Shown piece by piece: positions 36,919-46,295 of a DNA stretch of 64,000 bases (within the stretch, counting starts at the first letter, position 1; each line of letters begins with the position of its first letter). Both the position numbers and the translations under genes were made by a program. The DNA lies in assembly GCA_039980455.1 (NCBI GenBank), contig JBDXCG010000003.1, positions 1,736,001 to 1,800,000 of the forward strand. The letters are read 5' to 3'. This DNA is from CALINF01 sp039980455 (lineage in GTDB: Bacteria > Pseudomonadota > Gammaproteobacteria > Pseudomonadales > Halieaceae). The notes beneath the pieces were generated by a model. It saw only the letters and a list, made by a program, of their open reading frames with translations. It did not search any database and had not been told where the DNA came from.

Positions 36919-38226
36919 CTACTGCTTTACCACCTCGCCTTCTTTCATCACGAAGTTAACCGACCTGAGCACGCTAATGTCTTGCAGCGGATCACCTGAC
37001 ACCGCAATCAGATCAGCCAACTTGCCGTTCTCAAGCGTACCGAGCTTTTCTTCAAGGCCCAATAGTTTTGCGCTGGTGATAGTGGCAGATTCAATCGCGT
37101 CTTCGGCCGACATGCCGGCATCAACCATCATTACCAACTCGTCGGCATTCTCGCCGTGTGGCGTTACGCCAGAATCAGTGCCAAAAGCTATATTGACCCC
37201 AGATTCGTAGGCATTGCGAAAGGTTTCCTGCGAGGCAGCTGATGCCGCATTCGCTTTGGCCTTAATGGCATCTGTGAAGAACGGGTTACCCTCCATACTC
37301 GCAGGTACTTTCACGCCCGGCGACAACGTTGGCACCATATAAGCTCCCGATTTCTTGAACAGCTTTATCGCCTGCGCGTCAGAAAACGTTCCATGATCAA
37401 TACTATCTACCCCTGCCCTTAAGGCTGCTCGAATACCGTTTGCACCGTGTGCATGCGCAGCGACTTTCACGCCTAGGCCATGCGCTGTGTTTACAATTTC
37501 AATAATCTCGTCGTCGGTCATCTGCTGGTCGGTACCCGTAGCAGTATCAGACATGACTCCACCTGTAGCCGTGATTTTGATCCAGTCGGCTCCCATCTTA
37601 ATCGCATAGCGCGTGGCTTTACGGCATTCATAGGGTCCATCACAAATGGTTTCGGGCGTCCATATATCGAGTAACTCGGGCTTAACGCCGTCTATATCAC
37701 CATGGCCACCTGTCGCGGCCAGAGCACTGCCGGCAGACAGTATGCGTGGACCTGGCACGAGTCTTTTGGCGACGCTGTCGCGCAACGCGTAGATAGCCTC
37801 AGGGGTTCCCCCCAAATCTCTCACGGTGGTAAAGCCTGCCATTAATGTCTTGTTCGCATAATACGCACCGGCAAGCGCTTCCATTGAGGTGGTTGTAAAC
37901 AGAACGTCTGTCCGACTGGTTTTGCCCAACTGAAACAACAGATGCACATGCATATCCATGAGACCAGGGAGCACAAACTGATCCTTCAGGTCGATCACCT
38001 GAGCATCTGACTCTGAGCCGGGCGGTAAGGCATAGCCTTTTTCTATGCGCTCTATCTTGCCATCGCGAATGACAATAGTCTGTTCACTCAAAGGTTTGGC
38101 GCCCGCGCTAACCAGCACCTTGCCAGCGTGAACATAGGATACGCTGCCGGCCTGTGCCGTCGCACTCGTCAACGCAATCACGCTCGCCGCTAAAGCAACA
38201 AGCCAAGCGGTTTTGCCGGTATTCAT
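36919..38226 (-). CDS. Exported amidohydrolase-family metalloenzyme
   Basis: A 435-residue protein started at 38226, giving a signal peptide ending TAQAG. It has the urease-superfamily metal motif LPGLMDMHVH, an ITATGGVMSD region holding the bridging-lysine area, later histidines in KVAAHAHG and DSIDHGTF, and the catalytic aspartate in IAFGTDSGVTPHG. This is the pattern of imidazolonepropionase-like or Xaa-Pro-dipeptidase-like amidohydrolases found in the periplasm. The frame is open upstream to 38457 across the Thr-rich gene, but that part is a shadow. It lies 28 bases after the Thr-rich protein gene and may share its transcript. Confidence 0.9.
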   Translation of the reverse strand: MNTGKTAWLVALAASVIALTSATAQAGSVSYVHAGKVLVSAGAKPLSEQTIVIRDGKIERIEKGYALPPGSESDAQVIDLKDQFVLPGLMDMHVHLLFQLGKTSRTDVLFTTTSMEALAGAYYANKTLMAGFTTVRDLGGTPEAIYALRDSVAKRLVPGPRILSAGSALAATGGHGDIDGVKPELLDIWTPETICDGPYECRKATRYAIKMGADWIKITATGGVMSDTATGTDQQMTDDEIIEIVNTAHGLGVKVAAHAHGANGIRAALRAGVDSIDHGTFSDAQAIKLFKKSGAYMVPTLSPGVKVPASMEGNPFFTDAIKAKANAASAASQETFRNAYESGVNIAFGTDSGVTPHGENADELVMMVDAGMSAEDAIESATITSAKLLGLEEKLGTLENGKLADLIAVSGDPLQDISVLRSVNFVMKEGEVVKQ

Positions 38227-38254
38227 ACAGCGTCTCGCGTCAGGTGGTAGTCGG

Positions 38255-38563
38255 CTAAGGCCGATCATCTCGCCTGTCATCGCGCAAATCATCCAGATCA
38301 TCTTCCATGCGCCTGTCTTGTCGTCGGTCAGCACGCCGGATGGTTCCGGTTGCACCCGTGGGTCCGACAAGGTTCCGATCAACGTCATCGTATGCCTCTT
38401 CGTTCGACTCCTGCTCCACAGTTTCTTCAACAGTTGTGGTCGTGGATCCGTCGGCATTCGTTGTTGTAGTTGTTGTAGTTGTTGTTTGAGCGCTAACCAT
38501 CGCTGGCCCTATCAACATCATAGACAGTATCAACACCACATTTTTACAAGATAACTCGAACAT
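38255..38563 (-). CDS. Small secreted low-complexity protein with polythreonine tract
   Basis: A 102-residue protein with a signal peptide (ending AMVSAQ), nine consecutive threonines, a further TTTT run and a highly charged Arg/Asp tail (RRADRRQDRRMEDDLDDL). In DNA the polythreonine tract is a short ACA/ACT repeat array. GAAGGGGATAAG precedes the ATG. The mature protein is presumably disordered. Because the repeat is trinucleotide, its length can vary without frameshift. No family recognised. Probably co-transcribed with the amidohydrolase gene. Confidence 0.7.
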   Translation of the reverse strand: MFELSCKNVVLILSMMLIGPAMVSAQTTTTTTTTTNADGSTTTTVEETVEQESNEEAYDDVDRNLVGPTGATGTIRRADRRQDRRMEDDLDDLRDDRRDDRP

Positions 38564-38728
38564 TCTTATCCCCTTCTATTGCCTCTGCACCAAAAATTTT
38601 GGCGATAGGCCAACGTAACAAAGCTGCCTCTGCATGGCAAACGGCGTCCTCATCTCCACCGCCCTCTCGATGCGTTTCTTCACTAGCAGGGCTAACGGTG
38701 TAGCGGCCGGTGGGGCATTGCAGCGACA

Positions 38729-39547
38729 CTATTGCGGCAGTGATACCAACCCTTGCAGTTCTTCAGGAGAGGTTAGTCGCATCGCCACAGTGGGCAGCGG
38801 AAACCAAATAGTCGGCTCCTGCACGTCTCGGATGTAGTCGGCAATACCCGGCTGCTCAGCAATGTGCTGTATGTAGTTATCCAGTACAGGGAACTCTGTT
38901 GAAAATACTTCACGATCGAACGCCTTGAACCAATTGCAGAGCACATTAAATGACCATAGATCCGCGGCAGTCATAGTGTTACCAACCATAAAGCCACTAT
39001 CTTGTTGATTGGATTCAAGATAGTTCATAAAGGCCGAGAGCTGATTGCGGTAACCATTCGTTGCCAACCCCCAGGGAGCACCGCCCATAAACGAATCCAA
39101 CCGGGCTTGAACAACATCGTCGGCGATATTCAGGCGAACATTGACGGGCATCAAGCCGTTGAAATGAAATAGCGCGTCGTAGCAGTGAGCGAGTACCGCC
39201 TGCACAGCTATTCGCTCCTCTTCATTGTTGCCCATCATGCCAGCGCGCGTAGCCAGCGTAGTCACAATCAGCATGCTCTGATCCAGATAAACCTCTTGAT
39301 CGACATAGAGCGGCATATGGTGATTGCGAAACGCATGCTTTAATGCGGGAATGCCATCCGGCCCGGGTGTCATCCAATCCATGATGGTAATGGGAATATA
39401 GTGATAGTCGATATTCTGAAGATGCAGTAACGCTCGAATCGGCCAGCCGATACCAACGATGTCGAAGTAAACCAGCGTTGGCTTGCTCACAGACTCGGGC
39501 TTCAGGCTCTTCACCTGCGATACCAACTGCGCCAACCTTTCTTCCAT
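38729..39547 (-). CDS. Glutathione S-transferase-like protein (sigma/S-crystallin-like)
   Basis: A 272-residue protein started at 39547 (CGGAG site 7 bases upstream). Its N-terminal thioredoxin-like half has TLVYFDIVGIGWPIRALLHL, a variant of the FDxxGRGEPIR signature of sigma-class transferases, and MLIVTTLATRAGM in place of the usual glutathione-contact Gln-Ser region. The C-terminal helical half contains NTMTAADLWSFNVL, the N-capping-box-like GST segment. The glutathione site looks altered, so activity is uncertain. The upstream frame to 39697 is treated as a shadow. Confidence 0.8.
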   Translation of the reverse strand: MEERLAQLVSQVKSLKPESVSKPTLVYFDIVGIGWPIRALLHLQNIDYHYIPITIMDWMTPGPDGIPALKHAFRNHHMPLYVDQEVYLDQSMLIVTTLATRAGMMGNNEEERIAVQAVLAHCYDALFHFNGLMPVNVRLNIADDVVQARLDSFMGGAPWGLATNGYRNQLSAFMNYLESNQQDSGFMVGNTMTAADLWSFNVLCNWFKAFDREVFSTEFPVLDNYIQHIAEQPGIADYIRDVQEPTIWFPLPTVAMRLTSPEELQGLVSLPQ

Positions 39548-39732
39548 AATTAACTCCGAGCCGATTGACGACTTCACTCTTGAGCCGCCAATGCGCCTTC
39601 TCTCTCTGTGGCACGTACGCGCCTGACTCAAGTTATCAATATAGCAGGCAACACGACTTCTACCATGCCGCCTAGTATCAGTTTGAGGTGCCTTCACTAA
39701 ATCCTATAAACTGTTAGTGACCCAATCGCATT

Positions 39733-40686
39733 ATGGAAACAGGACCCGTAGCTCATATGATTCCCACAATCTCTTGCAAAGAGATGGACTACAACGCGCT
39801 CAACGCCGCTTGCCGCGACTGGGGGTTTTTCGCTCTCACCGATCATGGGATTGACCCCACAGTGATCGAAGCGGCTCTGGGAGCGAGTGCTCTGTTTTTC
39901 CAGCAACCACTTGAGGAAAAAAACAAGATACGCCGCAGCGCGTCGAACTGCTGGGGCTATAACGATGCTGAGCTCACCAAGAACAAGCGCGACTGGAAGG
40001 AAGTGCTCGATATAGGTCCTGCTATCAATGAAGGCCCCTTAAAGGGCGCAATACCCCAATGGCCCAGCAGTCCCGATGTCAGGTCTACCCTATCCCTACT
40101 TGCAGACAAGATGCACCAAACCGCACTGAGTCTCGTGAATGAAATCGCAACCAGCCTCAATGCGCAAATTGAACTCGATGAAGCTTTCAAAAATCACTCG
40201 AGTTTTTTGCGCCTAAACTTTTACCCTCCTTGCGCCAATCCCACGTCTGATTCCTCCGGATTTCTTCCAGTAGATGGAGAACTGGGCATCAGTCATCACA
40301 CAGACGCGGGCGCGGTTACAATCTTGATCCAAGATGGCATGCCAGGTCTGCAGATTTACCACAACGGACATTGGGTTGACGCCAAGAGCGAACGCGGAAC
40401 AGTGCTCGTTAATATCGGAGATATCGTTCAAGTCTGGTCGAACGGCTACTATCAAGCCCCTCTCCATAGGGTATTGGCAAGCTCGCAATACTCACGGTTC
40501 AGCATTCCCTATTTTTTGAACCCCGCTTACACGTACAACTATGCACCACTATCAGGATCGCCCCGATACCGGTCGATCAACTGGGGAGAATTCCGCGCGC
40601 AGCGCAGTGCGGGCGACTACGCAGACCTGGGAGCCGAGATTCAGATATCCGACTTCTTGATCGGCGATGAACGCACTACTGGATAG
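39733..40686 (+). CDS. 2-oxoglutarate/Fe(II) oxygenase, isopenicillin-N-synthase-like
   Basis: A 317-residue protein with the non-heme iron triad visible as H and D in GISHHTDAGAVTIL and the later His in APLHRVLAS, plus the SRFSIPYF cosubstrate-binding Arg-x-Ser. The N-terminal non-catalytic DIOX_N-type region has CRDWGFFALTDHGID. Members hydroxylate or oxidatively modify small molecules. The substrate is unknown. A paralogue lies at 61830. ATG 39757 (MIPTIS) is an alternative start. Confidence 0.9.
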   Translation: METGPVAHMIPTISCKEMDYNALNAACRDWGFFALTDHGIDPTVIEAALGASALFFQQPLEEKNKIRRSASNCWGYNDAELTKNKRDWKEVLDIGPAINEGPLKGAIPQWPSSPDVRSTLSLLADKMHQTALSLVNEIATSLNAQIELDEAFKNHSSFLRLNFYPPCANPTSDSSGFLPVDGELGISHHTDAGAVTILIQDGMPGLQIYHNGHWVDAKSERGTVLVNIGDIVQVWSNGYYQAPLHRVLASSQYSRFSIPYFLNPAYTYNYAPLSGSPRYRSINWGEFRAQRSAGDYADLGAEIQISDFLIGDERTTG

Positions 40687-40742
40687 GGCTCATGCGGAAA
40701 ATTTCTCTACCCGTTCACTAATAATTTGGAGCTCTGAATACT

Positions 40743-41237
40743 ATGGCAAGACTGATTCTGGTATGTGGGCCTACGGGCGCTGGTAAGACCACTCACTCTA
40801 TCGCTATTTGCAAGGAGATAAAGGCCGTTCGGTTTTCTATAGACCCATGGATGCAAACAATGTTCTCTGCCGATATGACGACACTGGATTACGACTGGAT
40901 GATCGAAAGAGTAAATCGTTGTAGCGATCAAATATGGCAAGTTAGTGAGCAGATCTTAGGCATCGATGGAAATGTTGTTCTGGATCTTGGGTTTACCACA
41001 AAGGCACAGAGAGCAGTTTTTTTTGATCGCGCTAAGGGGTTGAATATTAACGCAGAGCTACACTATTTGGATGCAGCAAAAGATGTCCGCAGAGGACGCG
41101 TAGATAAGCGTAATGAGGAAAAAGACTCAGCGGTTTACTCTTTTGATGTTACTGACATGATGTTTGATTTCATGGAGCCCATGTTTGAAACTCCAGATCA
41201 GAATGAACTGAAAAATGGTTGCAAGGTTGGTGAATAG
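40743..41237 (+). CDS. P-loop kinase-like ATPase (AAA_33 type)
   Basis: A 164-residue protein with Walker A GPTGAGKTTHS near the N-terminus, a Walker-B-like VVLDLGFTTKAQR and an RRGRVDKRNEE arginine lid. This is the arrangement of small zeta-toxin-like or gluconate-kinase-like phosphotransferases. No antitoxin gene is adjacent, so a toxin role is not suggested. It is convergent with the PPOX-family gene. Confidence 0.82.
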   Translation: MARLILVCGPTGAGKTTHSIAICKEIKAVRFSIDPWMQTMFSADMTTLDYDWMIERVNRCSDQIWQVSEQILGIDGNVVLDLGFTTKAQRAVFFDRAKGLNINAELHYLDAAKDVRRGRVDKRNEEKDSAVYSFDVTDMMFDFMEPMFETPDQNELKNGCKVGE

Positions 41238-41246
41238 GCAACCTCT

Positions 41247-41870
41247 TCAGTAGATCGTTTTCTTCATATGCTCTGGATAGTTTCTGTCATATTCTTCGGC
41301 ATCAAATTCAAAGCCTTTGGCGTCTGCAAATACTTTAGCCATCTGCCCAGCACTAGGCACTGCATCTTTATCGCCCCAACCGGTCGAGTCCCACAAACCC
41401 GATCTAGCAATTGCTTTCTGACACTGGAAGTAGGCCTTTTCAATACGAACTGATATCACGCTACTCGCGGCCTTACCGTCTATCGCAAAAGACGCACGCA
41501 AGTCCTCATCAAGCAAAATTTCTGCCTGACCAGACACACGAACGGTTTCACCAGACCCTGGTACGAAAAAGATTAGGCCCACACTTGGGTTTGTGACGAT
41601 ATTGCGCAATGAGTCGAGTCGGTTGTTACCGCGCCTGTCCGGGATTTGTATGCACGTGGCATCAACTACGCGAACAAAGCCAGCTGGGTCTCCTCTGGGT
41701 GAGCAATCTACGCCTTTCTCACCATGAGTCGCCAGTACTAAGAAGGGGGAATGCTCAATGAACTGTTGATAATGATCATTAAGATGGTCAATTTCTTTCC
41801 AGAGAGCACGTTCTACTACTGGCCCATAAGCTTGCTCCAGCTGTTGCAGTGACCCAACTTTTTTTGTCAT
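41247..41870 (-). CDS. Pyridoxamine 5'-phosphate oxidase family flavoprotein
   Basis: A 207-residue split-barrel protein with FLVLATHGEKGVDCSPRGDPAGF and DRRGNNRLDSLRNIVTNPSVGLIFF, segments typical of the MSMEG_1061/COG3576 branch of the PPOX family, and a C-terminal FQCQKAIARSGLW. It probably binds FMN or F420-like cofactor and reduces a small substrate. The neighbouring leftward hotdog-fold gene ends 45 bases upstream of its start, so the two may be one transcript. Confidence 0.85.
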   Translation of the reverse strand: MTKKVGSLQQLEQAYGPVVERALWKEIDHLNDHYQQFIEHSPFLVLATHGEKGVDCSPRGDPAGFVRVVDATCIQIPDRRGNNRLDSLRNIVTNPSVGLIFFVPGSGETVRVSGQAEILLDEDLRASFAIDGKAASSVISVRIEKAYFQCQKAIARSGLWDSTGWGDKDAVPSAGQMAKVFADAKGFEFDAEEYDRNYPEHMKKTIY

Positions 41871-41914
41871 CTGTAGACACTCCAGAAACGATGTTTAACT
41901 GTCATTATGTGCGG

Positions 41915-42724
41915 CTAGGAGCCACGCAACTTGTAGATAGCACGCAGAGCAATTGTTGCTAGACAAGTATCGTCGCTTTCATCGTAAAGCGCGACGTCTA
42001 CGTCCACAAACTCGTGCCCTTTCTTCTCGTAGAAGTCTCTCACTTCCATTTCCGCGACTATAACAGTGCCAAGCGGTATCGGCGCAAAGTTTTGCGATCT
42101 GGTTTCAAGATGCACCCAAGGATTCATGTACGCATTGCTTGCCAGCACCCAATTAGAGATGCCCAGGATAAAGCTCATGTTGGCAAAACCACCGCCTTCG
42201 TCTTGAAGTAGCACAGGCATGAGAGCGTCATCTCGCAGGTAGGTATGCATGGCATTCTCATCACCCCAGCGATAGCGTACCGCATGACAACCCTGCTGCT
42301 GTAAATGCGCCCAGTGCTCAACGCAGGCCATGGGTGCTACGTACCCCACGTCCACTATAGAATCTCCTCGGCGCGTCGAGGCTTGCATCTCTGTGGCAGC
42401 TAACCACACCTCAGCATTAGCGCTCACAATACCATCAGGACGCACCAACTCAGCGCTGTACACGTCAGTCGACTGCTCCAGCATTCCAACCTCAAAGCTT
42501 TCCCCGTCATACAAGGGCGATATCACGCGAACATGTGCACCCCCCTGAGTCAGCCACTCCAGCCCCCAACTTTCTACGGCGGGGTGGACTAGATAGGCGG
42601 ACACGGTTACCCCTGGCACTAGGCCGCCAACAAATCCATATTCCTTTGCCAGTGAGTCGCCATGAATCTCATTTGCTGAGTCTGGCACCTGGTTGAAGGC
42701 CGTCGCGGCCCAAGCTGATATCAC
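41915..42724 (-). CDS. Double-hotdog (MaoC/thioesterase-like) protein
   Basis: A 269-residue protein. The N-terminal half has GFVGGLVPGVTVSAYLVHP, the hydratase/thioesterase hotdog helix of MaoC-like proteins. The C-terminal half has PWVHLETRSQNFAPIPLGTVIVAE with a second hotdog-like strand set. It is probably an acyl-CoA hydratase or thioesterase of unknown substrate. It sits upstream of the PPOX-family gene on the same strand. Confidence 0.72.
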   Translation of the reverse strand: MISAWAATAFNQVPDSANEIHGDSLAKEYGFVGGLVPGVTVSAYLVHPAVESWGLEWLTQGGAHVRVISPLYDGESFEVGMLEQSTDVYSAELVRPDGIVSANAEVWLAATEMQASTRRGDSIVDVGYVAPMACVEHWAHLQQQGCHAVRYRWGDENAMHTYLRDDALMPVLLQDEGGGFANMSFILGISNWVLASNAYMNPWVHLETRSQNFAPIPLGTVIVAEMEVRDFYEKKGHEFVDVDVALYDESDDTCLATIALRAIYKLRGS

Positions 42725-42810
42725 AAGAAGTTCTCCCGTTAGTTATGTCGGTTTCCAGGCGCAGTCGAACCCGAAAGCGCAAGTACCATTGCTATTCACT
42801 CAAGCTATAG

Positions 42811-42838
42811 CTAAAAAAAACGCGCCCTAGGGCGCGTT
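42811..42838 (-). terminator. Rho-independent terminator of the arylsulfatase operon
   Basis: A perfect palindrome (AACGCGCCC, TA centre, GGGCGCGTT) at 42819-42838 is followed, in the leftward direction, by eight T. It lies 21 bases beyond the sulfatase stop. Confidence 0.88.
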
Positions 42839-42859
42839 ATTCAAACAGGCAAACCACGG

Positions 42860-44530
42860 CTAGTGCCAAGACATAAACGTCTCTACGGTTTCAACACTTT
42901 CAGGGCGAAGATTTGAAATACCTTCATAAGGCTGACCTTTGCCCAGCTTGTTATGCGGATACTTCTTGATAGTCATCATATGCCGCTTGGCCATATCCTG
43001 AAAGCTCGCGCCGCTCCAGAGCGACTGCCCTATGAGCGGATGTCGCTCCCTGGGATCTCGGTAGACGTTGTATACCCCAGCTGCCGCAGCGGGCATACCA
43101 GGAGCAGGCAGGTGCATCTTCCATTCCTGCTTAACAATGGCTCGTAACAACTCGTTTTGATATACGTATACGTAATCGCGTCGGCCGTTGCCCTTGCCCT
43201 TCAGCAGCAGTGGTGTTTGATCAATGCCATCGATTACTCTGTCTCGAGGAATGTACTCATCCGCATCTGCAACACGCGCGAACGTTGTAAACAGGTCAGA
43301 GGCGTGAACAATATCGCCAGCACTACTGCCGGCTTCGATCGCACCCGGCCAGCGAGCATACGCATCTACGCGAATGCCGCCTTCAGTAAAGTCTGTTTTG
43401 CCACCGCGATAGATCAATTGGCTCATGCCAGACGTTCCTTCGTAGTGGTACATCAAGCCATTATCTGCCATGAATACCACCAACGTGTTGTCGCTGATAC
43501 CCAACTCATCCATCTCATCGAGTATCTCACCAAACCAGCCATCAATAACTTCGAGCTTGTCGGCCATAAATCCGCCGTTCAAAGATTGGGCTTGCTCAGG
43601 ATGAACAAAGTTCAAGGGATACAGCGGCCAATACTGCAGGAAAAACGGCTTATCTTTTCCGGCGAGATCGCGAAGCTGCTCCACTGTCTGACGCTGATAA
43701 CGCTCATTCATGCGCTCGTAGTGCGCCTGAGTCCAGGTCTCTCCCGGCTTTAGATCGATCTCGCGAGCTTCACCGCCCTTGCGACCTTCCACACCGGTAA
43801 CCAAGCCGCTAGGCTTAAACTTCTGATCCAGTGCCAATTCGTTTGATTGCGTACCTCCATACCAACCCAACAGGTTGTTGGCTCGTGCGGCCTCGGGTGA
43901 CATCAACGCTAGCTGAACCTGCTGATGCAACGGAAACGCGGCGAAGTCAAAGCCTTGATTGTGTGGATAGGCTTCTTCGATATCACCTTGGTGCCATTTG
44001 CCAATGTGCGAAGTGTTGTAGCCCGCCTTTGATAAGACCTCAGCAATCGTCACTTCGCTCTTACCAAGCCCTTCACCAACGAGGGCTACCTTAACTTCCT
44101 TAATACCCGTACGCACCGGGTGGCGACCTGTAAGAATCGCCGCTCGGGTAGGCGTGCACGATGGCTCCGTGTACATCCGATTGATCGACATGCCTTGCGT
44201 GGCGAATTCATTAATTCGCGGGGTCTTTACCCCCATAACATCGTTTAGTGCCTGCTTGCCCATCTGGCCAAAGCTCACATCGTCGATAAGCACAAAAACA
44301 ATGTTTGGCGTCTTACCATCGTTGGCTGCGCGTATCTGTGAAAGCTTGCCATCGATCTCCGTATCTTCCTTGTCCCAGGCCTCTTTATACTGGGATTCCA
44401 CAAAGTAATACTCGCCATCACGTACGAGATCCTTTGCTGCTAGCGCCGGCAGAGCCAGCGCAAGGCCACCTAATAGGGCAATCACACGACTAACACCCTT
44501 ACGAGGCAGGTGGCATTGTAGGTAACTCAT
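42860..44530 (-). CDS. Arylsulfatase
   Basis: A 556-residue exported sulfatase. It has a signal peptide (ending PALAAKD), metal-binding NIVFVLIDDVSFGQMG, and the canonical formylglycine motif C125-TPTR in YTEPSCTPTRAAILTGRHP, as well as GKWHQGD, the late DNG motif in FMADNGLMYHYEG and a GG-rich metal site. Activation needs a formylglycine-generating enzyme or AtsB, which is not seen here. It hydrolyses a sulfate ester in the periplasm. It is 42 bases downstream of the DUF3313-like gene in one transcript, ended by the palindrome at 42819. Confidence 0.92.
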   Translation of the reverse strand: MSYLQCHLPRKGVSRVIALLGGLALALPALAAKDLVRDGEYYFVESQYKEAWDKEDTEIDGKLSQIRAANDGKTPNIVFVLIDDVSFGQMGKQALNDVMGVKTPRINEFATQGMSINRMYTEPSCTPTRAAILTGRHPVRTGIKEVKVALVGEGLGKSEVTIAEVLSKAGYNTSHIGKWHQGDIEEAYPHNQGFDFAAFPLHQQVQLALMSPEAARANNLLGWYGGTQSNELALDQKFKPSGLVTGVEGRKGGEAREIDLKPGETWTQAHYERMNERYQRQTVEQLRDLAGKDKPFFLQYWPLYPLNFVHPEQAQSLNGGFMADKLEVIDGWFGEILDEMDELGISDNTLVVFMADNGLMYHYEGTSGMSQLIYRGGKTDFTEGGIRVDAYARWPGAIEAGSSAGDIVHASDLFTTFARVADADEYIPRDRVIDGIDQTPLLLKGKGNGRRDYVYVYQNELLRAIVKQEWKMHLPAPGMPAAAAGVYNVYRDPRERHPLIGQSLWSGASFQDMAKRHMMTIKKYPHNKLGKGQPYEGISNLRPESVETVETFMSWH

Positions 44531-44572
44531 TCTTTGTTCTCCTTGAAAATAAATATAAGGCCCGGGAATCTA

Positions 44573-45229
44573 CTAATTGCTAGCCAAGAAGCCTTTGAGT
44601 GTTTCTGCATATGCTGCCAGCCACATATCGAGTGTTGGCTTCACATCATCGAACGTCATCTCGTCACCGGATTTTTTCTCGGTTTCGCCAATACCCTTAC
44701 GCACAGTTGCCGCTACTCTTTCACCGGTTACGCTATCGACCAACTTCGCTTCGAACATCGCTTCGATATAGGTATTCAGGTTTCCGGTAGCCGCCTTGGC
44801 ACCACGAAAAATGGCGCTAACGGGAATCAGGTTGTGAGCTTTAAGATCTTCTTTCGACTTCTCAACACCGGTGAGGGCCATGCTGTAGCGCAGAACCTTG
44901 GGGCCAGGTTCCTGAGCAAGGATTCCCTGTTCTTTCAATAACTTGCGTACACCAATCGTGAGGTAGTCAGTGGCTTTGCTCGCCAACACTGGATCAGCTT
45001 TCGCGTCCAGAGAGTAAACCGACACCGATTCCAGAATCACCTTGTCATACTTACCACGCGCGTCTTCGTTAAAGAATACAAAGGAGTTCGTGTCTTCATT
45101 GAATACCAGAGAGTCGTAATCCTCCATCCAACCGGAGAAATCTTTAGTTTTTATTTCCTGCGCCGCCAACGCTTGCAGGGAACCGAGCATCATTGAGCCG
45201 ACAAGGCCAATAGCGAACAACTTTTTCAT
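44573..45229 (-). CDS. DUF3313-like exported protein
   Basis: A 218-residue protein with a signal peptide (ending ALAAQ) lacking a lipobox cysteine. KTKDFSGWMEDYDSLVFNED at the mature start and a late ETLKGFLASN end fit DUF3313, periplasmic proteins related in layout to LptE/GNA1162-like lipoprotein domains. The function is unknown. Its place as the first gene of the arylsulfatase operon suggests an envelope role linked to sulfatase action, which is inference. Confidence 0.78.
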   Translation of the reverse strand: MKKLFAIGLVGSMMLGSLQALAAQEIKTKDFSGWMEDYDSLVFNEDTNSFVFFNEDARGKYDKVILESVSVYSLDAKADPVLASKATDYLTIGVRKLLKEQGILAQEPGPKVLRYSMALTGVEKSKEDLKAHNLIPVSAIFRGAKAATGNLNTYIEAMFEAKLVDSVTGERVAATVRKGIGETEKKSGDEMTFDDVKPTLDMWLAAYAETLKGFLASN

Positions 45230-45372
45230 AATAATGTCCTTTACTTAGTGATCGCTTAATAATACTACATTTTCGCCAGTGTTCATGCGAAAAGGTGGGC
45301 GCTCCATGCTGAGTTCCCAACCCGCACCGCCTGCATCACAGCACTCTCAGACCGGCGCGTCTCCATTCTCCA

Positions 45373-46089
45373 CTACAGGATGGTGAATTCCAGCTGACCT
45401 AGAACACCAAAATCAATGGAATAGTTGCCCGTAGCACCCGGCAGCGGGGTCCCGCAGGTCCCAAGAATCAGCAGCCGGTCAACTTCGCCCGCTTGCCAGA
45501 TACCACGCTCCTTGGCCTCACCGACAAGCCACTGCGCCCCGCTCGCAGGTGAGCCAAACGAGTAATCATTGCTCAATGTTGCTATCTCGGTGCTATTTTG
45601 ACTAGCTGTAATCGTCAGGTCTTCAAGCGACGGATCCCAAGGCTGAATCTCGCCGCAGATATAGCGATCTGCAGCCAAATTCGCGGCAACGATATTGGCA
45701 ATAGAGAAATCCTCCTGCTGGGAAAACGCCAGATAGACAACTTCTACGACGGGAACCAATCCAATCGGCTGCCCCTCGCCATTAACAACTACACCAATTT
45801 CGCACTCCAGTTCCTGACCTTGAACAAGTGAGAGTTCAGCGCCATTTGATAACTTTCCACGTGGGTAAAGTGAAGCTATCAAAGGACCATCAAGACCGAG
45901 ATGCTTCTGCACAACCGCTCCGGTAACGCCTGCCTTTAAGTCGGAAGGCTCTCTACCGTTCATATGCTGTGTCAGCTCTTGCTGCAACTGGTAGCCGGCC
46001 GCGAGGCTTTCGCAATGCATCGCCGGAAGAGGCTGGCGGGCCGTAATCGCCGCAGCCATTTTTTCTACAATACTGGAATTCGTTTGCAT
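45373..46089 (-). CDS. 2-keto-4-pentenoate hydratase-like (FAH superfamily) protein
   Basis: A 238-residue protein. It has YQLQQELTQHMNG, the lysine segment DLKAGVTGAVVQKHLG, acidic metal ligands in GQELECEIGVVVNGEG and EVVYLAFSQQED, and GSPASGAQWLVGEA near the end. It matches MhpD-type hydratases or 4-oxalocrotonate decarboxylases of aromatic meta-cleavage pathways. There are no other pathway genes beside it, so its substrate is unknown. Confidence 0.85.
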   Translation of the reverse strand: MQTNSSIVEKMAAAITARQPLPAMHCESLAAGYQLQQELTQHMNGREPSDLKAGVTGAVVQKHLGLDGPLIASLYPRGKLSNGAELSLVQGQELECEIGVVVNGEGQPIGLVPVVEVVYLAFSQQEDFSIANIVAANLAADRYICGEIQPWDPSLEDLTITASQNSTEIATLSNDYSFGSPASGAQWLVGEAKERGIWQAGEVDRLLILGTCGTPLPGATGNYSIDFGVLGQLEFTIL

Positions 46090-46295
46090 CAGACTTTCCT
46101 CCTGAAAGAGCGCAATTGAAACTGCCTGCCGGTATACAGGGTAGCTGAACTAGCCAGTAGTTTTTGATGAAACTGATCCAGCGGTGCACCTGCTCGCTTC
46201 ACTCCCTACAGCCGGTAAGACCCCCAGCAATCTGCAATAGCACTTGGCTAATCCTGCCAGCTCTGCTTTCATAGTTCGATACAAGGAGACTCACT

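Noticed and set aside
40743..41237. Zeta-type toxin of a toxin-antitoxin pair
   Set aside because: No small antitoxin gene lies beside it; the P-loop alone fits many kinases.
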